Shown piece by piece: positions 12,652-24,710 of a DNA stretch of 32,500 nucleotides (position 1 is the stretch's first letter; each line of letters begins with the position of its first letter). Under the pieces are notes generated by a model. That model saw only the letters and a list, made by a program, of their open reading frames with translations, did no database searches and was not told the DNA's origin. This DNA comes from Chromera velia (Eukaryota; Sar; Chromeraceae), in NCBI GenBank assembly GCA_018398765.1, contig JAHBMJ010000697.1, positions 1 through 32,500 of the forward strand, in the 5' to 3' direction. A program made the translations under genes and the position numbers.

Positions 12652-14306
12652 TAGTGACCATGTTTGATTTGATTATGTTTGATTTGATTTGATTTGAGCT
12701 TCAACCTCAAATATTTGATATTTGAGGCAAGATTTGAGGTTGACCTCTTAGGGTTCCTCACTGAGTCACGGACTTACTGTCATTCTAATCATTTTTCTCA
12801 TGACAATAATTATCAGAACATTTCTGATATATGTTTCAAAAATTTAAAAATATATATATATATAATTATAACTTATCAATTCCGTAAAAAAAATATGCCT
12901 GTATGGCAGTGTATATACACTAGTCACTGAGACTCACTCTAGTACTAATAGAGATTAAGAACATAAAATTAATAGATTTAAAATTGCATATGACTTTTTG
13001 TTGATACGATAAAGTTAGAGCACGTACCAAAATTAAGGTAACAATCACTCAGCTTTATGGCACTTCCTTTTCCTCTTCTTCATGATCACTTTGTTCAATG
13101 TGAATCGAATCGATCGGTGGTGGGAGCTGCTGAGAGCTTTTTTTCTGGCTTTTCGGCTTTCTAGGAGTAGGTGCTCCTGGGCTTCTATTCGGTTACAGAG
13201 AGATGACAACGGGGTGAGACGGAGAACTACGCACACGTTTGCTATTGCTGTTGGTGTTGGAACCGTCCTGTTTTTGGGCCGCTAAGCATCCAGAGTTGGT
13301 AAGTTTGGCTACCTTCTGTGTCGCACCAGGGCCGACAACAAGCCCCTTGTCTTGGAGGTGAATATAGAGAGGTCGGTAGCCTTCCTCACCCGGAGTGATA
13401 ACTTTCTCAGGAGGGGGAAGTTTCCCCCCAGCCTTCTCAGCATTTGCGTCTGCGGCCGCCTCCTTTGGTTTCAAATTGGTCCTCCCGCCAGGCCCTACAG
13501 GAGCGGCCCCCATTCCAGCATATGCAGCCAATGGATTATGATCGCCAGGAACCCTGACTTTCCTGAATGCGACCACATGTCGAGGGTGATCGACACTCGT
13601 CGGGTCGCTGCTTTTCTCAACCTGTTTTTGATTGACAGAATAATCTCATTCTTCAGTGTTGGGAGCAGAAGTCTCTACACCTTCCCCATAGACGGGAGAT
13701 CGTAGCGGGGGTCCAGTGCCTTGACCAGCTTTTGCAATGCCTTGTTTTCTGTGAGATGAGGCCAGCCAGCATTGGCCAGAAAGTCAGTGGTCAGCATATT
13801 ACACTTGATTCTCGTGGTCGCACATTTTTTTTGCATATCCGGCTCTAAAAACAAATGTCTCCTTCTTTCCGTTCGACCCTGTCGGATTGTGTGACATGTC
13901 TTTACGGGGTGTAAAATGTTTGCAGACACTCAAAAAGGGGGTTGTAAAAGATGTTCCAGCACCAGAAAAGTCAACATGGCTGTTCGGGAAAAGGTTCAGC
14001 TGATCGGTTTACCTCTACATAAAGTAAAAGGGGGTGAAACGTCAATTTCAGTGCAGCTCAAAACGTTTTTTTTTTGAGAGTAAACCATCAAGATTTAGGT
14101 TTTTTTATTTGAATCAGCATGCATGACGGATCGGTACTTACAAAAGTTTTTTCGGGACCTTCATATTTGAGGTTAAAAGTCATATTGATCAAATATTTGA
14201 TGGTATTTGATAGGTCTTTAAACACTAGGTCCTCCCTGACTAGATATTTGATTTGAGCTTAAGCCTTTCCTCAAATTAAATCAAATCAAATCAAACATGG
14301 TCACTA
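12652..14306 (-). mobile_element. hAT-like DNA transposon, 1,655 bp, with perfect 8-bp target site duplication
   Basis: Both ends begin TAGTGACCATGTTTGATTTG, identical for 23 bp in inverted orientation. They are flanked by the same octamer GTAATGAA at 12644-12651 and 14307-14314. TAGTG ends and 8-bp duplications are hallmarks of the hAT superfamily. Subterminal TTTGATT/AATCAAA repeats follow on both sides. The interior carries a minus-strand hAT transposase remnant (13495-13929), too short for an autonomous element, so this is an internally deleted copy that would need a transposase in trans. It sits inside an older element. The clean duplication suggests a fairly recent insertion. Confidence 0.88.
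13495..13929 (-). pseudogene. hAT-type transposase fragment
   Basis: The minus-strand frame reads LTTDFLANAGWPHLTENKAL, then KLVKALDPRYDLPS, an in-frame TAG (13675-13677), and continues in the same frame with VSITLDMWSHSGKSGFLAII before a second TAG at 13495-13497. The order F..LV.ALDPRY.LPS followed by S.T.D.W.......... is the N-terminal half of the hAT catalytic region; the Asp in ITLDMW corresponds to the first catalytic aspartate of the family. The remaining DDE residues and the C-terminal hATC dimerisation region are absent. Another open frame (13193-13576) overlaps the 3' end and has no recognised motif. It lies inside the element at 12652-14306 and is not functional alone. Confidence 0.7.
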
Positions 14307-14999
14307 GTAATGAACCTGAATCAGGTTCAAAAACAGGTTCACTTTTAAGTGTTAATTAATAGAAACCTCATTTTTTCATGTTATTTTATGCCTTTAAATT
14401 AGGCTTTAATGCATTTTTAGAACGTTTTATTATAGAATCTATGCCTTAGTAGTGTTTTTAAATAGTTTAAATCAATATTTGTGCTCACATTAGGTGCTAG
14501 TCTCAAGTTATTCACTGTTTATAGTCGAAAATTAGTAATCAAAAAAGCCTAAAAAAATGGAAAATGTTATAATTAAATTTATATGATCGTATCAATCATA
14601 ACAATTTAGTCAACATAAGACCGTCACAGCGTTTCTTTCTTTTTTTTATCTGCTCACCGGTTGCCCCGCGGCCCCTGCTCCCCCCCTCCCTCTCCGTGCA
14701 CCGCCGCCTCTTTGACTTGCTGCTCCTGGCCCGGCCTGTTGCCCCCCCCCCTGCTCCCCCCCATAGCCCCATGGCCTCCAAGTCACGTGTACTTCTTCAC
14801 TTCTGCAACCATCAGCATGAGTTTTCATGCTGACATATGATGCTGATATATGTTGATATGCGTTTGTCTGACACAATAGATTGAACCGGCTGGGGACAAT
14901 TGCTGTGTACGCGGCTCCGGCTCCTTATTTCACCTATATGGGCCGTGGGCGGCGCGGGCCTGGCCAGCCTTGTGCCAGTGGCCGCGCGTCTGGCCTCCA

Positions 15000-15062
15000 A
15001 AACAGGTTCAAAACAGGTTCAACAGATTCAACAGGTTCAAAACAGGTTCAACAGGTTCACTT
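15000..15062. repeat. ACAGGTTCAA tandem array
   Basis: Six or so imperfect copies of ACAGGTTCAA/AACAGGTTCA. The same unit occurs near the left end (12616-12637) and at 14322-14341, so it looks like the subterminal repeat of the outer element. Confidence 0.75.
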
Positions 15063-15190
15063 TTTCAGATTTGAACCTTTTCTCAATGAACCTTTTCCCA
15101 GCCCTATATAATAAAGTTACGGTTGAAGTGTTCGATAACTTCGATCATAACTTCAATGCGAATATACTATTGAAATAAGCAGGAATATCT

Positions 15191-15400
15191 AGGCTCCCCA
15201 TATATAAAAAAATAAAAAAATTAATTGCCTAAAATCATTTTTACTTTTTATTTTTTTAATTTATTTTTTTAAAGCAGACAGTTCAAGTTCGAAACTCAAA
15301 GCCCAGCTCACGTACAAAAATAAAAAAACAAAAAACTAATTCAGGTTTTGGCCTAAGTTTATTTATTTATTTAAATTATTTTTTTATGTATGGGGAGCCT
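15191..15400. mobile_element. MITE-like palindromic element, 210 bp
   Basis: AGGCTCCCCATATATAAAAA at 15191 pairs with the reverse complement of the sequence ending at 15400 (AGGCTCCCCATACATAAAAA), one mismatch in 20. The inner arms are A/T runs that also partly pair. It has no coding capacity. No convincing target duplication is visible. Confidence 0.6.
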
Positions 15401-16060
15401 TTTTTCGTTTTTGAATAGGAAAACGTTCACGATCACGAAAAGGATGAAGACCTAGAGGAATATATTATAGACTTATTATATAGAAATTTAACTTGTAATA
15501 GGTCTATAGTAAACATCATGGCTTTTTGTCTGATCTGCTTTTACTGCGCAGGCAGTCTTTGTCTCTTTGCCTCTTTGTCTTCAGTATTTGACTGACAATT
15601 TGAAGAGAAGAAGACCATCATACCACTTTTAATGCAGAAGCTCAAGAAACTACTACTATGCATATATGCATTCGATCCCCAGTCAATTTTCAAACGCTAA
15701 CATCAGGCATTGCGTGCGTCCATACACTGATCGCTACTTGAATTTTTCGTATGTCAACGCGCGCGCGCAGATTATTTTCGCTATGATGCCTAGCTAGCGA
15801 AGATGAGTGCCTTAAACCACTCATTGTTTGCGCTAGTAACCAAGCAATCACAAATAAAATACAAACATCACAAAGCATGTACAATTGAATCTGATTCAGC
15901 AGCAAGCAGCGCAACGAACATGTATTAAAACGATCAATTCATACAAACATCAACAACCACAAACAGCATCAAGCCCAACATAATCAGAAATAAAAAGAAA
16001 CAAAAGGGTGACGCCAACAACTTTCTTCTCCTCCATGTGTATCAACATACGCGAAAGTAT

Positions 16061-16125
16061 TAGTGACCAGGTTTGATTTCATATATTTGAATTTCATTTA
16101 ATTTGATTTGATTTGAAGTTAATTT
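16061..16125 (+). repeat. Solo end related to the hAT-like element
   Basis: TAGTGACCAGGTTTGATTTC matches the 12652 terminus with two mismatches and is followed by the same TTTGATTTGATTTGA subterminal motif. I find no matching right end before 17 kb, so this is a fragment or a decayed copy. Confidence 0.55.
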
Positions 16126-16236
16126 AAAGGCTATAGGTAACTAATAGGTTATTAAAATTTAAAAGGCCAGAAATAACTAAATTTCAGGTTACCGTCTAGG
16201 TTACCGTACAAACTCACGTTAAATTTTTCGGGAAGT

Positions 16237-16347
16237 TAGTGGAATTTAATGGAATTTAGCCTTGAAATTTAATTAGTGGAATTTGATGGATTTTAGTGGA
16301 ATTTCCCGGGGAATCTACTTATCGAAATTCCATTAAATTCCATAATT
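16237..16347. repeat. Imperfect inverted repeat of GGAATTTAATGGAATTT
   Basis: GTGGAATTTAATGGAATTTA at about 16238 is mirrored by AAATTCCATTAAATTCCATA at about 16325. Further GGAATTT copies lie between, so the stretch could form a cruciform or be a palindromic element remnant. Confidence 0.55.
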
Positions 16348-16660
16348 TTTAGACTAGATTTTGAAGGCTTATTTCTCATGATCTAAGAAGAGTTAGAACC
16401 TCATATTAGCTATGCTTACTAAAGTGCTTATGAAGCTATATAAAGTATATTTTTATAGTATAATATTTTAGATAATATTTTCATGAAATCATTGTACTAT
16501 TTCTAACCTAAATAATTTTTAACACATGAATGAATGAATTGAAAGGGTTAAAACTAGTGAGCCCCCACTGAGGCTTTAGCGAACTACGGGGCATGACATG
16601 TAATTCCAGCATATACATGAGAGAAAGCTTAATCACAATAACTCTGAGGGAAGTTTTGCG

Positions 16661-19295
16661 TCAAAGCGCTCCGCACGTTGCCGAACCACCATCAGGGCCA
16701 CCTCCCTGAAAGCTCTCTTCGAAGCATGCTTGGTAATGCCCCAATTTCCCATCCCTGACGGAAACTGCCTGATCTTTTCCCAGGTCCCCCTCAATATACA
16801 CCCCCCACCGTGAACCCCTCATTTCATCGCACATAGCCACTGTAATCCTGATAGCCGTTTCTCTTGTCTCAAACATTATGGGCTGCTGTATCTTAGGGGG
16901 GAAGAAGGCAGACAACAGAGGGAGACTAACAATCTTTTACATTTGAATCTCCTCTGCCGTCATCTAGGGGGGGGGCGGGCTCTAGGGCGGGCTGCACGTT
17001 AGGGGTGGGTGCTGCTGCTGCTGCTGTTGGGGGGGACTCTGGCCCAGCGTGATTCCCCCCAAATCGCCGGCCAAGTTCGTTAAAACACCTGGCTCCTGAG
17101 GCGGCATGTCGCTGTCCCAAGAGTTGCTCTGTAACAGTTCCGTACGTACGCGTCACAGAGCAAAGCAAATTCAGGGGTGTTCTCCGGCTAGGTGCCCAGA
17201 GGCAGACACCATCTCCACCATAACCCTACCGTTTCCGTTGGTGGAAGTCGACAGAGAGAACTCACCATCTTTCTCAGTATGTATGGTCCTCTTTGTCGCA
17301 TTTGTAGTAGCGTTCTTCTTTTTCTCTTTCTCTTCCATCCTTTGCTCCTTTCTGTAGATCTTTTCAGCCTGCAGACACACAAGAGGACGGGAGACAAGGA
17401 CTATTGAGAGCATATGAGAGGTCCTGTTCCTGTCCCTGCGAGAACGTCTGTTCCTACGGCTTCTCGCCCACATAAATGTTTTCAGTTATTTTCTTTGGAG
17501 CCCAGCAAGCCCGTATAAATGTACGCGTCTTTCTAAGAATGAAAAAGACCGCCAGATTGCAAACGTGTTGCCGCATGGACCTTCCAGCATACCCTTGCAG
17601 AAGGTCTGAAATTTGAAAAACGAGTCTCAGCCAGGTTGAGGGGTGGAGAGAGAAAGGCATCTCGCAATCAAAAAAGAAGATCCGTCTGATTCTGAGCACT
17701 TCAGTCTGCAACAAGAGGCTGTGAACAGACCTTTCCCCGCTTCTCCATCTCCTTCTTGCGTTTTTGATCCCTGCAGAAAAACAACAAGCAGACACAAGAA
17801 CCACAATGATAACTTTGGGTGAGTGGATGTATCAATATGTGAGACCCAATCCGCAGGGGGAAACAAGAGCTGCCAGCTTTTGCAAATTTATGTATGGAGA
17901 GAGAAACCAAAGTTCAAAAAGCAATGCTTGAAAGCCACATGCTTGAGAGGTACATCTTGGAGCGAGCGGCATGTTTATCAAAGGTTTAATCAATCATGCA
18001 AGGGCCCATGATTTAGGGATCTCAGGATGCCACAAATATATTTGTACGAAAACTCACGTGCAGGTTCAATTTGCCAAGCAAAAGAAATGATCACTTCATG
18101 CTTCAGAGGGGGGGGTTTCATGTAGTTTTCAGGCTGGCCCAGCTCACATGCAACGCATTCAGTCAAAACGAAAGCAAAAGCGAGAGGGTGAAGAGAAACA
18201 CTTGACAGAGCAGTCCTAAGGCTAGGCTTTGAGTCATTCATATAAAAAAGAAACAAGACGAATTGGACGGCCTCTTTGACAGAAAATGAAGATTCGTTTC
18301 GACGCTTGTACAGAAGGGGAAAAAGTTTTTAACAGGCTCCAGACAAACAGGCATCAATCACTGACGCACATTTTTTGTAGTTGTGCCTCCTGGCTCGGCA
18401 GCTCTTCGAACTGCACGCAGAAAAGAGCAGACATGTACGATAAACAGGATCGTCTGTGCGACAAAGAGCCAAATTGACTGTGTGGAGGACATATTGAATG
18501 GAAATTCACAAACCTGCTGCTTTTAATATGAAAACTAGACATAAAGATTCAATATCGGGACACTCTCATATGAAAAGGCAACGCGTTTTATAGAATCATG
18601 CGACATCCAACCCTGACAAAACTATGAAGCGTGAAACACGATCAAAGGGAGCACTGACCGTGAAATCCGTGTACGTTCTGTGGCTCTCTCGGGGGGCGAG
18701 GGAGCGTTTTGGCTTCTTTGGAATGCACAAGGTTGATGTACTTTTGGATGGGAGAGAGAAAGTGAGCACTCTCTCCTTCAAGTCTTTCTCCACAAACGCT
18801 AGCTGCTCAAGATTCTCTTTTCTTATCACGCGGTCCCCCCATGCCTCCTTGATGGTGCGAGGGCTGGCGATCTGCATGCAGTATCGAATCCAGCACGAAC
18901 TCAGTTCGTAGAGTGTGAAAGACCGCCTGAACAAAAGGGAAAAGATGAAGAGAGGCCCCTTAGCATGCTAAGTTGAGAATGAAACGTGGCTTAAAAGTCT
19001 GGTCGAGGAAAGCAAGAAAGAGAGGAAAAAAGAAGTGATGAGGATAGCATACGAGTGGATACGAGTCATGCAAATCACCACATGCAATCATGCTCCTATC
19101 AGAGTTGGCCGGCGTAATTGGCATAGAGAAAAGAAACAAAGGGATGCGGGAATCAGGATTGGGGGAAGAAAGACTTACGCTCTTGTGCCTATTGGGTCCA
19201 AACATGCTACCGAAGCTAGGGGTAGAAGGAGATGACGGGAGATGGTTCGGAGATCCTAACCTCTGATGGGAAAGGCAAGCATATGCCTCATGCAT
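16661..19295 (-). CDS. Eight-exon gene of unknown function
   Basis: Splice signals and phase support this model (minus-strand order): 19295-19179, 18871-18659, 18410-18366, 18133-18058, 17770-17472, 17368-17266, 17128-16941, 16891-16661, giving 423 aa. Donors at the ends of exons 1, 4 and 6 are GTAAGT, GTGAGT and GTGAGT. Exon 6 is a Lys/Glu-rich helix (EKIYRKEQRMEEKEKKK). Exon 7 has a Pro/Ala tract. Exon 8 starts after a strong polypyrimidine acceptor and ends with TGA. Uncertain points: the first ATG (an acceptor-like CAG lies just inside exon 1); the exon 2 acceptor, as a better tract at 18926 opens a different phase; and exons 3-4, for which 18410-18370 plus 18215-18058 is equally in phase. 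Exon 5 is open in more than one frame. I do not recognise a domain. It could be a lineage-specific or transposon-derived gene. Confidence 0.45.
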
Positions 19296-20185
19296 ACAGA
19301 TCTCTCAGTTGACTGCACCAAAAAATATTGCGTGAGGTTGTACCCCGGCGCTCGACGGACAGTGTGAACAGTCAGACAGTTCTTTGACAGATCGAATCAG
19401 ATCGATCCAGAACATTCGTATGCACTCCGATTTTTTAGCTATATGGTATACAAGTCAGTTCGTACGCCTTGCACGTGGAAGTAAGTCTGCAAGAGTACGC
19501 AGCGTGGATTGATCGGAGCGGTGGCACGCCGGCCGTAAGAAATTTTGGCTCCTTTACTCTAGAGCATGACTTGCGGCTAAAAAAGAAAGTTAAAAAAAAA
19601 AAAACTAATATGCGGCAGGCATAGGGATAATGAAAGATTCTCAATAAATTGGGAATAAATAGAAAATCATCTTTGGACATAAAAGTTAAGACACTTACCT
19701 TTGAGATTATTCGCAAAACAATTCACTTTCGTAATTTAAACATGCACTGATCTGTTGAAAGACTAGTTTATACTGACTAATTGAAAATAATAATATTGTC
19801 TCTCTGTCTATTTTTTTTTTTCATATATTCATATCTTTTTATATCTTTTTTTTTAATGTATGCATATGAAGTTCACGTTTTTAAATCTTTTTTTTACTTA
19901 GTCCAATTTTTTTCTTTCTGCAAAGGTTTTCAAGAAAAAACATTTCAATGTTTTTTAAATCAAGTATACATAACATAAAGCAATTCTATATTAATATTCA
20001 TTTTAATCATGATTTAAAAAAAACTAGAGTATTTAAATGTCAGCCCAAATGTTTAAGTCAATATTGGTGGTGGCATTGATGTAGTATATCCTTTTATTGG
20101 ATTAAATTTTTGAATTCGAACGATTTACAATCACTTTTGCCACGGTATATATGCGCACTGACATGCTTGACAATGTCCGCATCTG
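19296..20185. other. AT-rich spacer without a gene
   Basis: Poly(A)/poly(T) runs (for example 19591-19604 and 19811-19820) and no supportable coding or RNA gene. It should contain the 3' UTR of the LRR gene and the promoter of the gene at 16661-19295. Confidence 0.5.
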
Positions 20186-23100
20186 TTAGTTCAAAGACTG
20201 TGCAGAAGGAGGAGGGGAGCTCCCGTGTGGAGAAGAGGGAAGCCCATTGGCAGGCGAGACGACAGAAGCATCTTTTCCGCCCCCCGCCAGACTGCCACGT
20301 CTCTGTGCTATTGGCGGCAGCTTGAGGGACTTTCTGTTTGTGTCAGAGGGGGAAGTGACTGGTGGCGGCACTGGATGGTTCGTTGACGCACGATGTCTGA
20401 GTTCGGCCATTCTTGCCTCCTGTGCTTCATAGGACTCTCTGTAGAATTCATTCGCCACATCTTCCTTTCTCTTGATAGACTCGTCTATCTCCTGAATTGT
20501 CGAGGCAGACAGAGAAAGGAGGGAGGATAGATGAGATTCTAACCGCGCTGCTACTGCAGTGAGTCCGTTTCCTGAGGAGACGGCCGGAGGAGCAGAGGAC
20601 TTGGAGCTGGAGGAGACGGAGACGGAATCCTGCAACATCAGAGGCTCGTTGTCTCTCAAGATCTTCTGCCGACGGAGTCGGAGAAGAGCCATCCTCATTT
20701 CTTTCTCCACCTCCTTTTCATACTCCTCTTCCTCATCGTCTTCCTCCTCTCCTTGCTTTTCCTCCTCATCTTCATCTTTGAAGTCAAACCCTTCCCCCCC
20801 CTCCTCTGCTGCTCTCTTCATCCTTTCGACCAGCTCCTGCACCTCAGCAGCGTCCCTAGTCGACAGGCGGGGAGCGGCCAGAAGGGGGACGAGGGGGAGA
20901 CCTTGGGAGTCCTGAAAGAATTAACAGAAGAGAGGAAGAAGGATGTGAAACTTTCTTCTGCCTTTTCACCCTCGTGACGAGGAAGGGGAAGCCGCGTGGG
21001 AATCTTGAAAAAGAAAGGGAGCGGGAACGAGTGATGGATTCTCAGCAACATTGTGGTGCGGGGGTTGAAACGGCCTGCCTGAGAAGCAGAAACATCATTG
21101 GAGAGAGACGAGACACACGAACAACGAGGCTACATGGAAGTCCGAAACAAAAACAAAGAGGCAGACGCAAAGAGAAAGAAAGGGACGAAAAATGGATTTC
21201 ACTGCGGAGGAAGGAAAACAAAAAAATAAAAACCAACCACAAGGTCTCTCAAGGTTTTCAGGGACTCCTGATCTCCCTTCCCCCCCTTGTGCTTGGTTTT
21301 GTCCACTTCTTCCTTCCCTTCCCCCACTCGCACAATGGTACCCTTTGCAACAGCAGCTTTAGCTGCTCTCTGTGCTCGCTCCTTCTCCGCTAGGTCATTG
21401 GTTAGTGCCTCAAAAACAGAGGCGGGAATCCCTCGCCGATGGATGATGTCATCCTTGATCTCTTTCACCTCTGTATCGATGGGTGCTGCCCCAATCGGAA
21501 GGAAGAGGCTTTCTTTCATTGACGAATTCAAACGACAGACTGTGGACAACACACGGGAATCCCTTACCCCGGTTGCCTCCAAGAGCTCTCTCTTCTTCTC
21601 CCTCTCCCTCATCGCGTCGTCTGACTGTGTCAGGGAATCCCCCGATGCGACCTCCTTTGGAAGGAGACTGGAGGAAAATTCTCGGAGGCTGACTTCGGGA
21701 ATATCTGAAAGAAGTGAGCTCTCAGCCTTCTTCTTGTTCTTCTCCCTTGATCTCTCAACGGATTTGTCTCTCCGGATGTTTGAGGACATTCGGCTCTGAC
21801 TCTGACTGTGCACATCAGACTGGTTGTCTCCTTGCGTAGAGCCGCTGACTGACGGCGGTGCGGCCACAGAGGAACCAGAGATGGACCGCGTGGAGGGGAA
21901 AAGGGGGTGGGGGGCTCCAGAGGGGACTTTTGCACCCTTGCCCCTAGCACCCCCTCGTTTCTCTTTCTCGGACGCTGCAGCTGTGCGCTCTTGTTTGAGA
22001 ACAATCAGAGCCTCTGTCTTTGACAGCGCTGACTGAACGCACTTCCCTGGGACCCTTTTGAGTGCTTCGTCGAGTCTCGCATCAATTTTGTCGGAATCGG
22101 AAGAATCGTCCTCTTCCTCCTTCTCGTCTGCGGGGCTGGTCTTCTTTTCCTTGACAATCGCGAGGGAACCTGGGGAGGATGAAATCGCAGATGAGGCGGT
22201 GTCGGATGTGTTTGATTTGACTGACAGAGAGACACGGCCTGTGCGGAGCCACTCAGACAGGGCTCTGGCCTCAAAGACCCTTCTCTCTGTCTCTGAGGGA
22301 ATGCAAACATCAGAGCAGCCTAGAGATATGCAAAGGGAACAGCCGTCTCCGTTTGCGGAATTGGGAGAAGATTTTGGGATCCGACGGAGAACCAGAACGT
22401 CCTCCTGATTGGACCCCTGTCGATTCAGAGCCCCTTGTTTTTTCTCTCTGTCTTTCTCGTTCTCTGCCCCCTTCATTCTCTCCCCTCTGAGGCTTTTGTC
22501 TCTCTGCTGTCGTCTGTGTCCGAAGGGACCTCGACGGGACGTGAGGTCAGGAGGGAGGGGAATCAATTCACACTTTCCACCCCCGTTGCCCTTCGCGCTC
22601 CCGGGCTTGGTGCAATGTTCAGATTCTGCTACAGACAGGTGGTTGTCTGCAGAAGAAGGCAGGGCGGGAGTGTCCTTTTGGGCACTTTTGGGGGGTGAGA
22701 CGGGGTCTGGGTCTGCACTGATGTTGTTTCTCTGATCTGTTGGCTTGACGTTCTCTATCTCCGTCTCTGTCTCTTTAGTCCTGTCCGCACCTCCTGTCCG
22801 ATGAGTCGAGATGAGACCGTCACTCCTCTCGCTGTGCTCGCCTTCCTTTTCCTCTCCTTTTCCTTCTGCAGCCTCCCGCAGACTGTTCAGGAGGTCTTCG
22901 AAGAAGGGGTTGTTCGAGGCATTCAGGTCGCACACTGGCCGGAAAGGGGCCGTGGTAGGGACAGTGGAGGTGGCGGGGACTTCCTGCGTGAGGGGGTCTT
23001 CGGGTGTGCTACAGAGAGCGAGTGCGAGGGGAAGCGCTGTGAAGCTTCGATCCTGTTCGTGTGTTTCTTTTGCGTTGGATGAGGGAAGTGTGAGGGCAGT

Positions 23101-24519
23101 GGAATCCTCTAGCTCGTCTGCAGAAGGGGTAAGGGAGTCTTGGCGTGTGGAGGGAATGGAACTGTCGGCAGGGAGGGCAGTCGCAGTTTCGGATTCATCT
23201 GTGACTGTTCTCTCTTTCTCCCTCCCTCCCTGCTTCTCTTCGGCTTCTGAACAGAGACGCTTGAGGGTGGAGGCCTCGACTGGAAAGGCGGCCACTAGCT
23301 GGAGGGCAGAGGGAATGTTGTTGTCTGACAGGTCGATGGTCTCCAGATGTGGAGTCATGCGGGTGAAGTTGCAGAGCTCTGAAATCTTGTTCGAGGCAAC
23401 GGACAACTCGAACAAACAGGGGAAGAAGGGCAGCCGTTTGAGGGAAGTCAAACGATTGTGGGAGGCCGAGAGTACCTGCAAGAGGGTCCAGCCACAAGGG
23501 AACCAAGAGGAGTGCAAGTCCGTTCACATTGCATCCACCGACAGTTTCGAAAGTGCCACTGCTGTTTCGTGCGAAATAAAAGTCCTGTGATCCTGTAGGA
23601 AAAAAGAGAGCCGATGTTTAAATGAGATCGAACAATCCCTGTCTTTGGAACCAAATCCCCCTTCTGACCTGCAATCGTTTTGCCACAGCTGTGGTTGCAT
23701 CGATGTTCTTCAGTTCATTTCTGTCAAGGCACAGCTCTCGGAGGGAGAGGAGGCCTGAGAGCTCGGACGTGTCCAGAGTGGCAACGGAGTTTCCACTCAA
23801 GTTCAAACTCTCCAGGCACCGAAGCGACATCAGCCCTCTTCGGAGCCGACTGATCTCGTTGTTTGCTAGTGACAGCTCCTGCAGCCTTGTCATCTTATCC
23901 AGCCCCCTGATGTTTGAAATTTGGTTTTTGTCGAGAGACAACACACGAAGAGAGCGGATGTGCTCAAGACCTCCGATCTCCAAAATGCAGTTGTCATCAG
24001 CATTCAAGGTGTGTAGTTTGGTGAGGGATTCTAACCCTCTGAGTGTTCGGATTGAATTTCCACTGAGGTTTAAATTTGTCAGACCGGGCAGAGGCGCCAG
24101 GTTGGCAATCTCGGAGATATTGTTGCACGACAAGTCCAAGGCAGTAATCGTATTCGAAAGCTTCTTTGCAACATGGAGGTTTTCAATTTGTTGGATAAAC
24201 TTGAAACGAAGAGACAGTTTCTGGGACGCCTTCACATTGGTCTTCTTCGCAATCTCTTCCTGCAAAAAAGAGAAACGATGCATTCAGGTGAGTGCACGCT
24301 CCAGCAACATCATGCGAGAATTAAATGTATGTGTTGCCGAACAACAGGTTGATTGAAAAATGTTCTGTTTTTAAACCAAGATGGTCAGAAACTTACCACC
24401 AATTCCTCTTCCAGTACAGTCTCTTTTCCCGTCCATCGCAGCTGAGGCTGCTCTTCTTCCTCTTCAAACTCAATGTGCCTCGTGGGAGGGCTTTTCTGCT
24501 TCCGTTCGCGTGTCGGCAT
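20186..24519 (-). CDS. SDS22-type leucine-rich repeat protein, four exons, 1,225 aa
   Basis: Exons 24519-24397, 24259-23669, 23475-21238 and 20911-20186, all joined in phase 0. The start ATG opens a basic, then acidic, leader. Residues about 75-310 hold ten 22-residue repeats with the LxxLxLxxNxI signature (for example ITALDLSCNNIS, LRVLSLDKNQIS, LQELSLANNEIS). The intron 23668-23476 falls exactly between two repeat segments (KRLQ / VLSASHNRL), which confirms that junction. After the repeats come about 650 Ser/Glu/Lys-rich, probably disordered residues. Exon 4 begins DSQGLPLVPLL, passes through an acidic tract and a predicted coiled coil (EKEVEKEMRMALLRLRRQK) and ends in a Pro/Ser tail with TAA. 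SDS22-type repeats bind partner proteins and are common in phosphatase regulators and in centrosomal and ciliary proteins; the long tail rules out SDS22 itself. Intron 3 could start at 21237 (GTTGGT) or three bases earlier (GTGGTT), both in phase. Confidence 0.85.
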
Positions 24520-24710
24520 ACCGACGGATATTGGATGCTTCTCGTGTGCAACAGGCAGTCAAGTCCCGTTGAAGATTTTGGCAAGGCAAGGACAAAGTTC
24601 GAAGCTGTTATTCCTCGCTCTTAAAGATCTTCTTTGCAAGAATGATGCATTGCTGATATATGCCCGTCACCACATTGTAACACCGCGCCTGTTCTGGACC
24701 AACTTCTGTA

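Larger units (their letters stand above)
12603..15106. mobile_element. Outer inverted-repeat element interrupted by a hAT-like insertion
   Basis: The left end TAGTGCTAGGAAAAGGTTCA (12603-12622) and the reverse complement of the right end TAGGGCTGGGAAAAGGTTCA (15087-15106) match at 18 of 20 positions. The TAGNG start is of hAT type. Both ends run into GGTTCA repeats. Without the nested element (12652-14306) it would be about 0.84 kb, without a transposase, so non-autonomous. The flanking 8-mers (CCAACTTG and TATAATAA) do not match, so either the boundaries or the duplication have decayed. Confidence 0.5.

Noticed and set aside
16661..17128. A frame through exons 7-8 of the unknown gene that appeared to have TAG, TAG and TAA at glutamine-like positions
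   Set aside because: A clean GTAAAA donor at 16940 and a strong acceptor at 16892 remove these codons as an intron and keep phase in another, stop-free frame.
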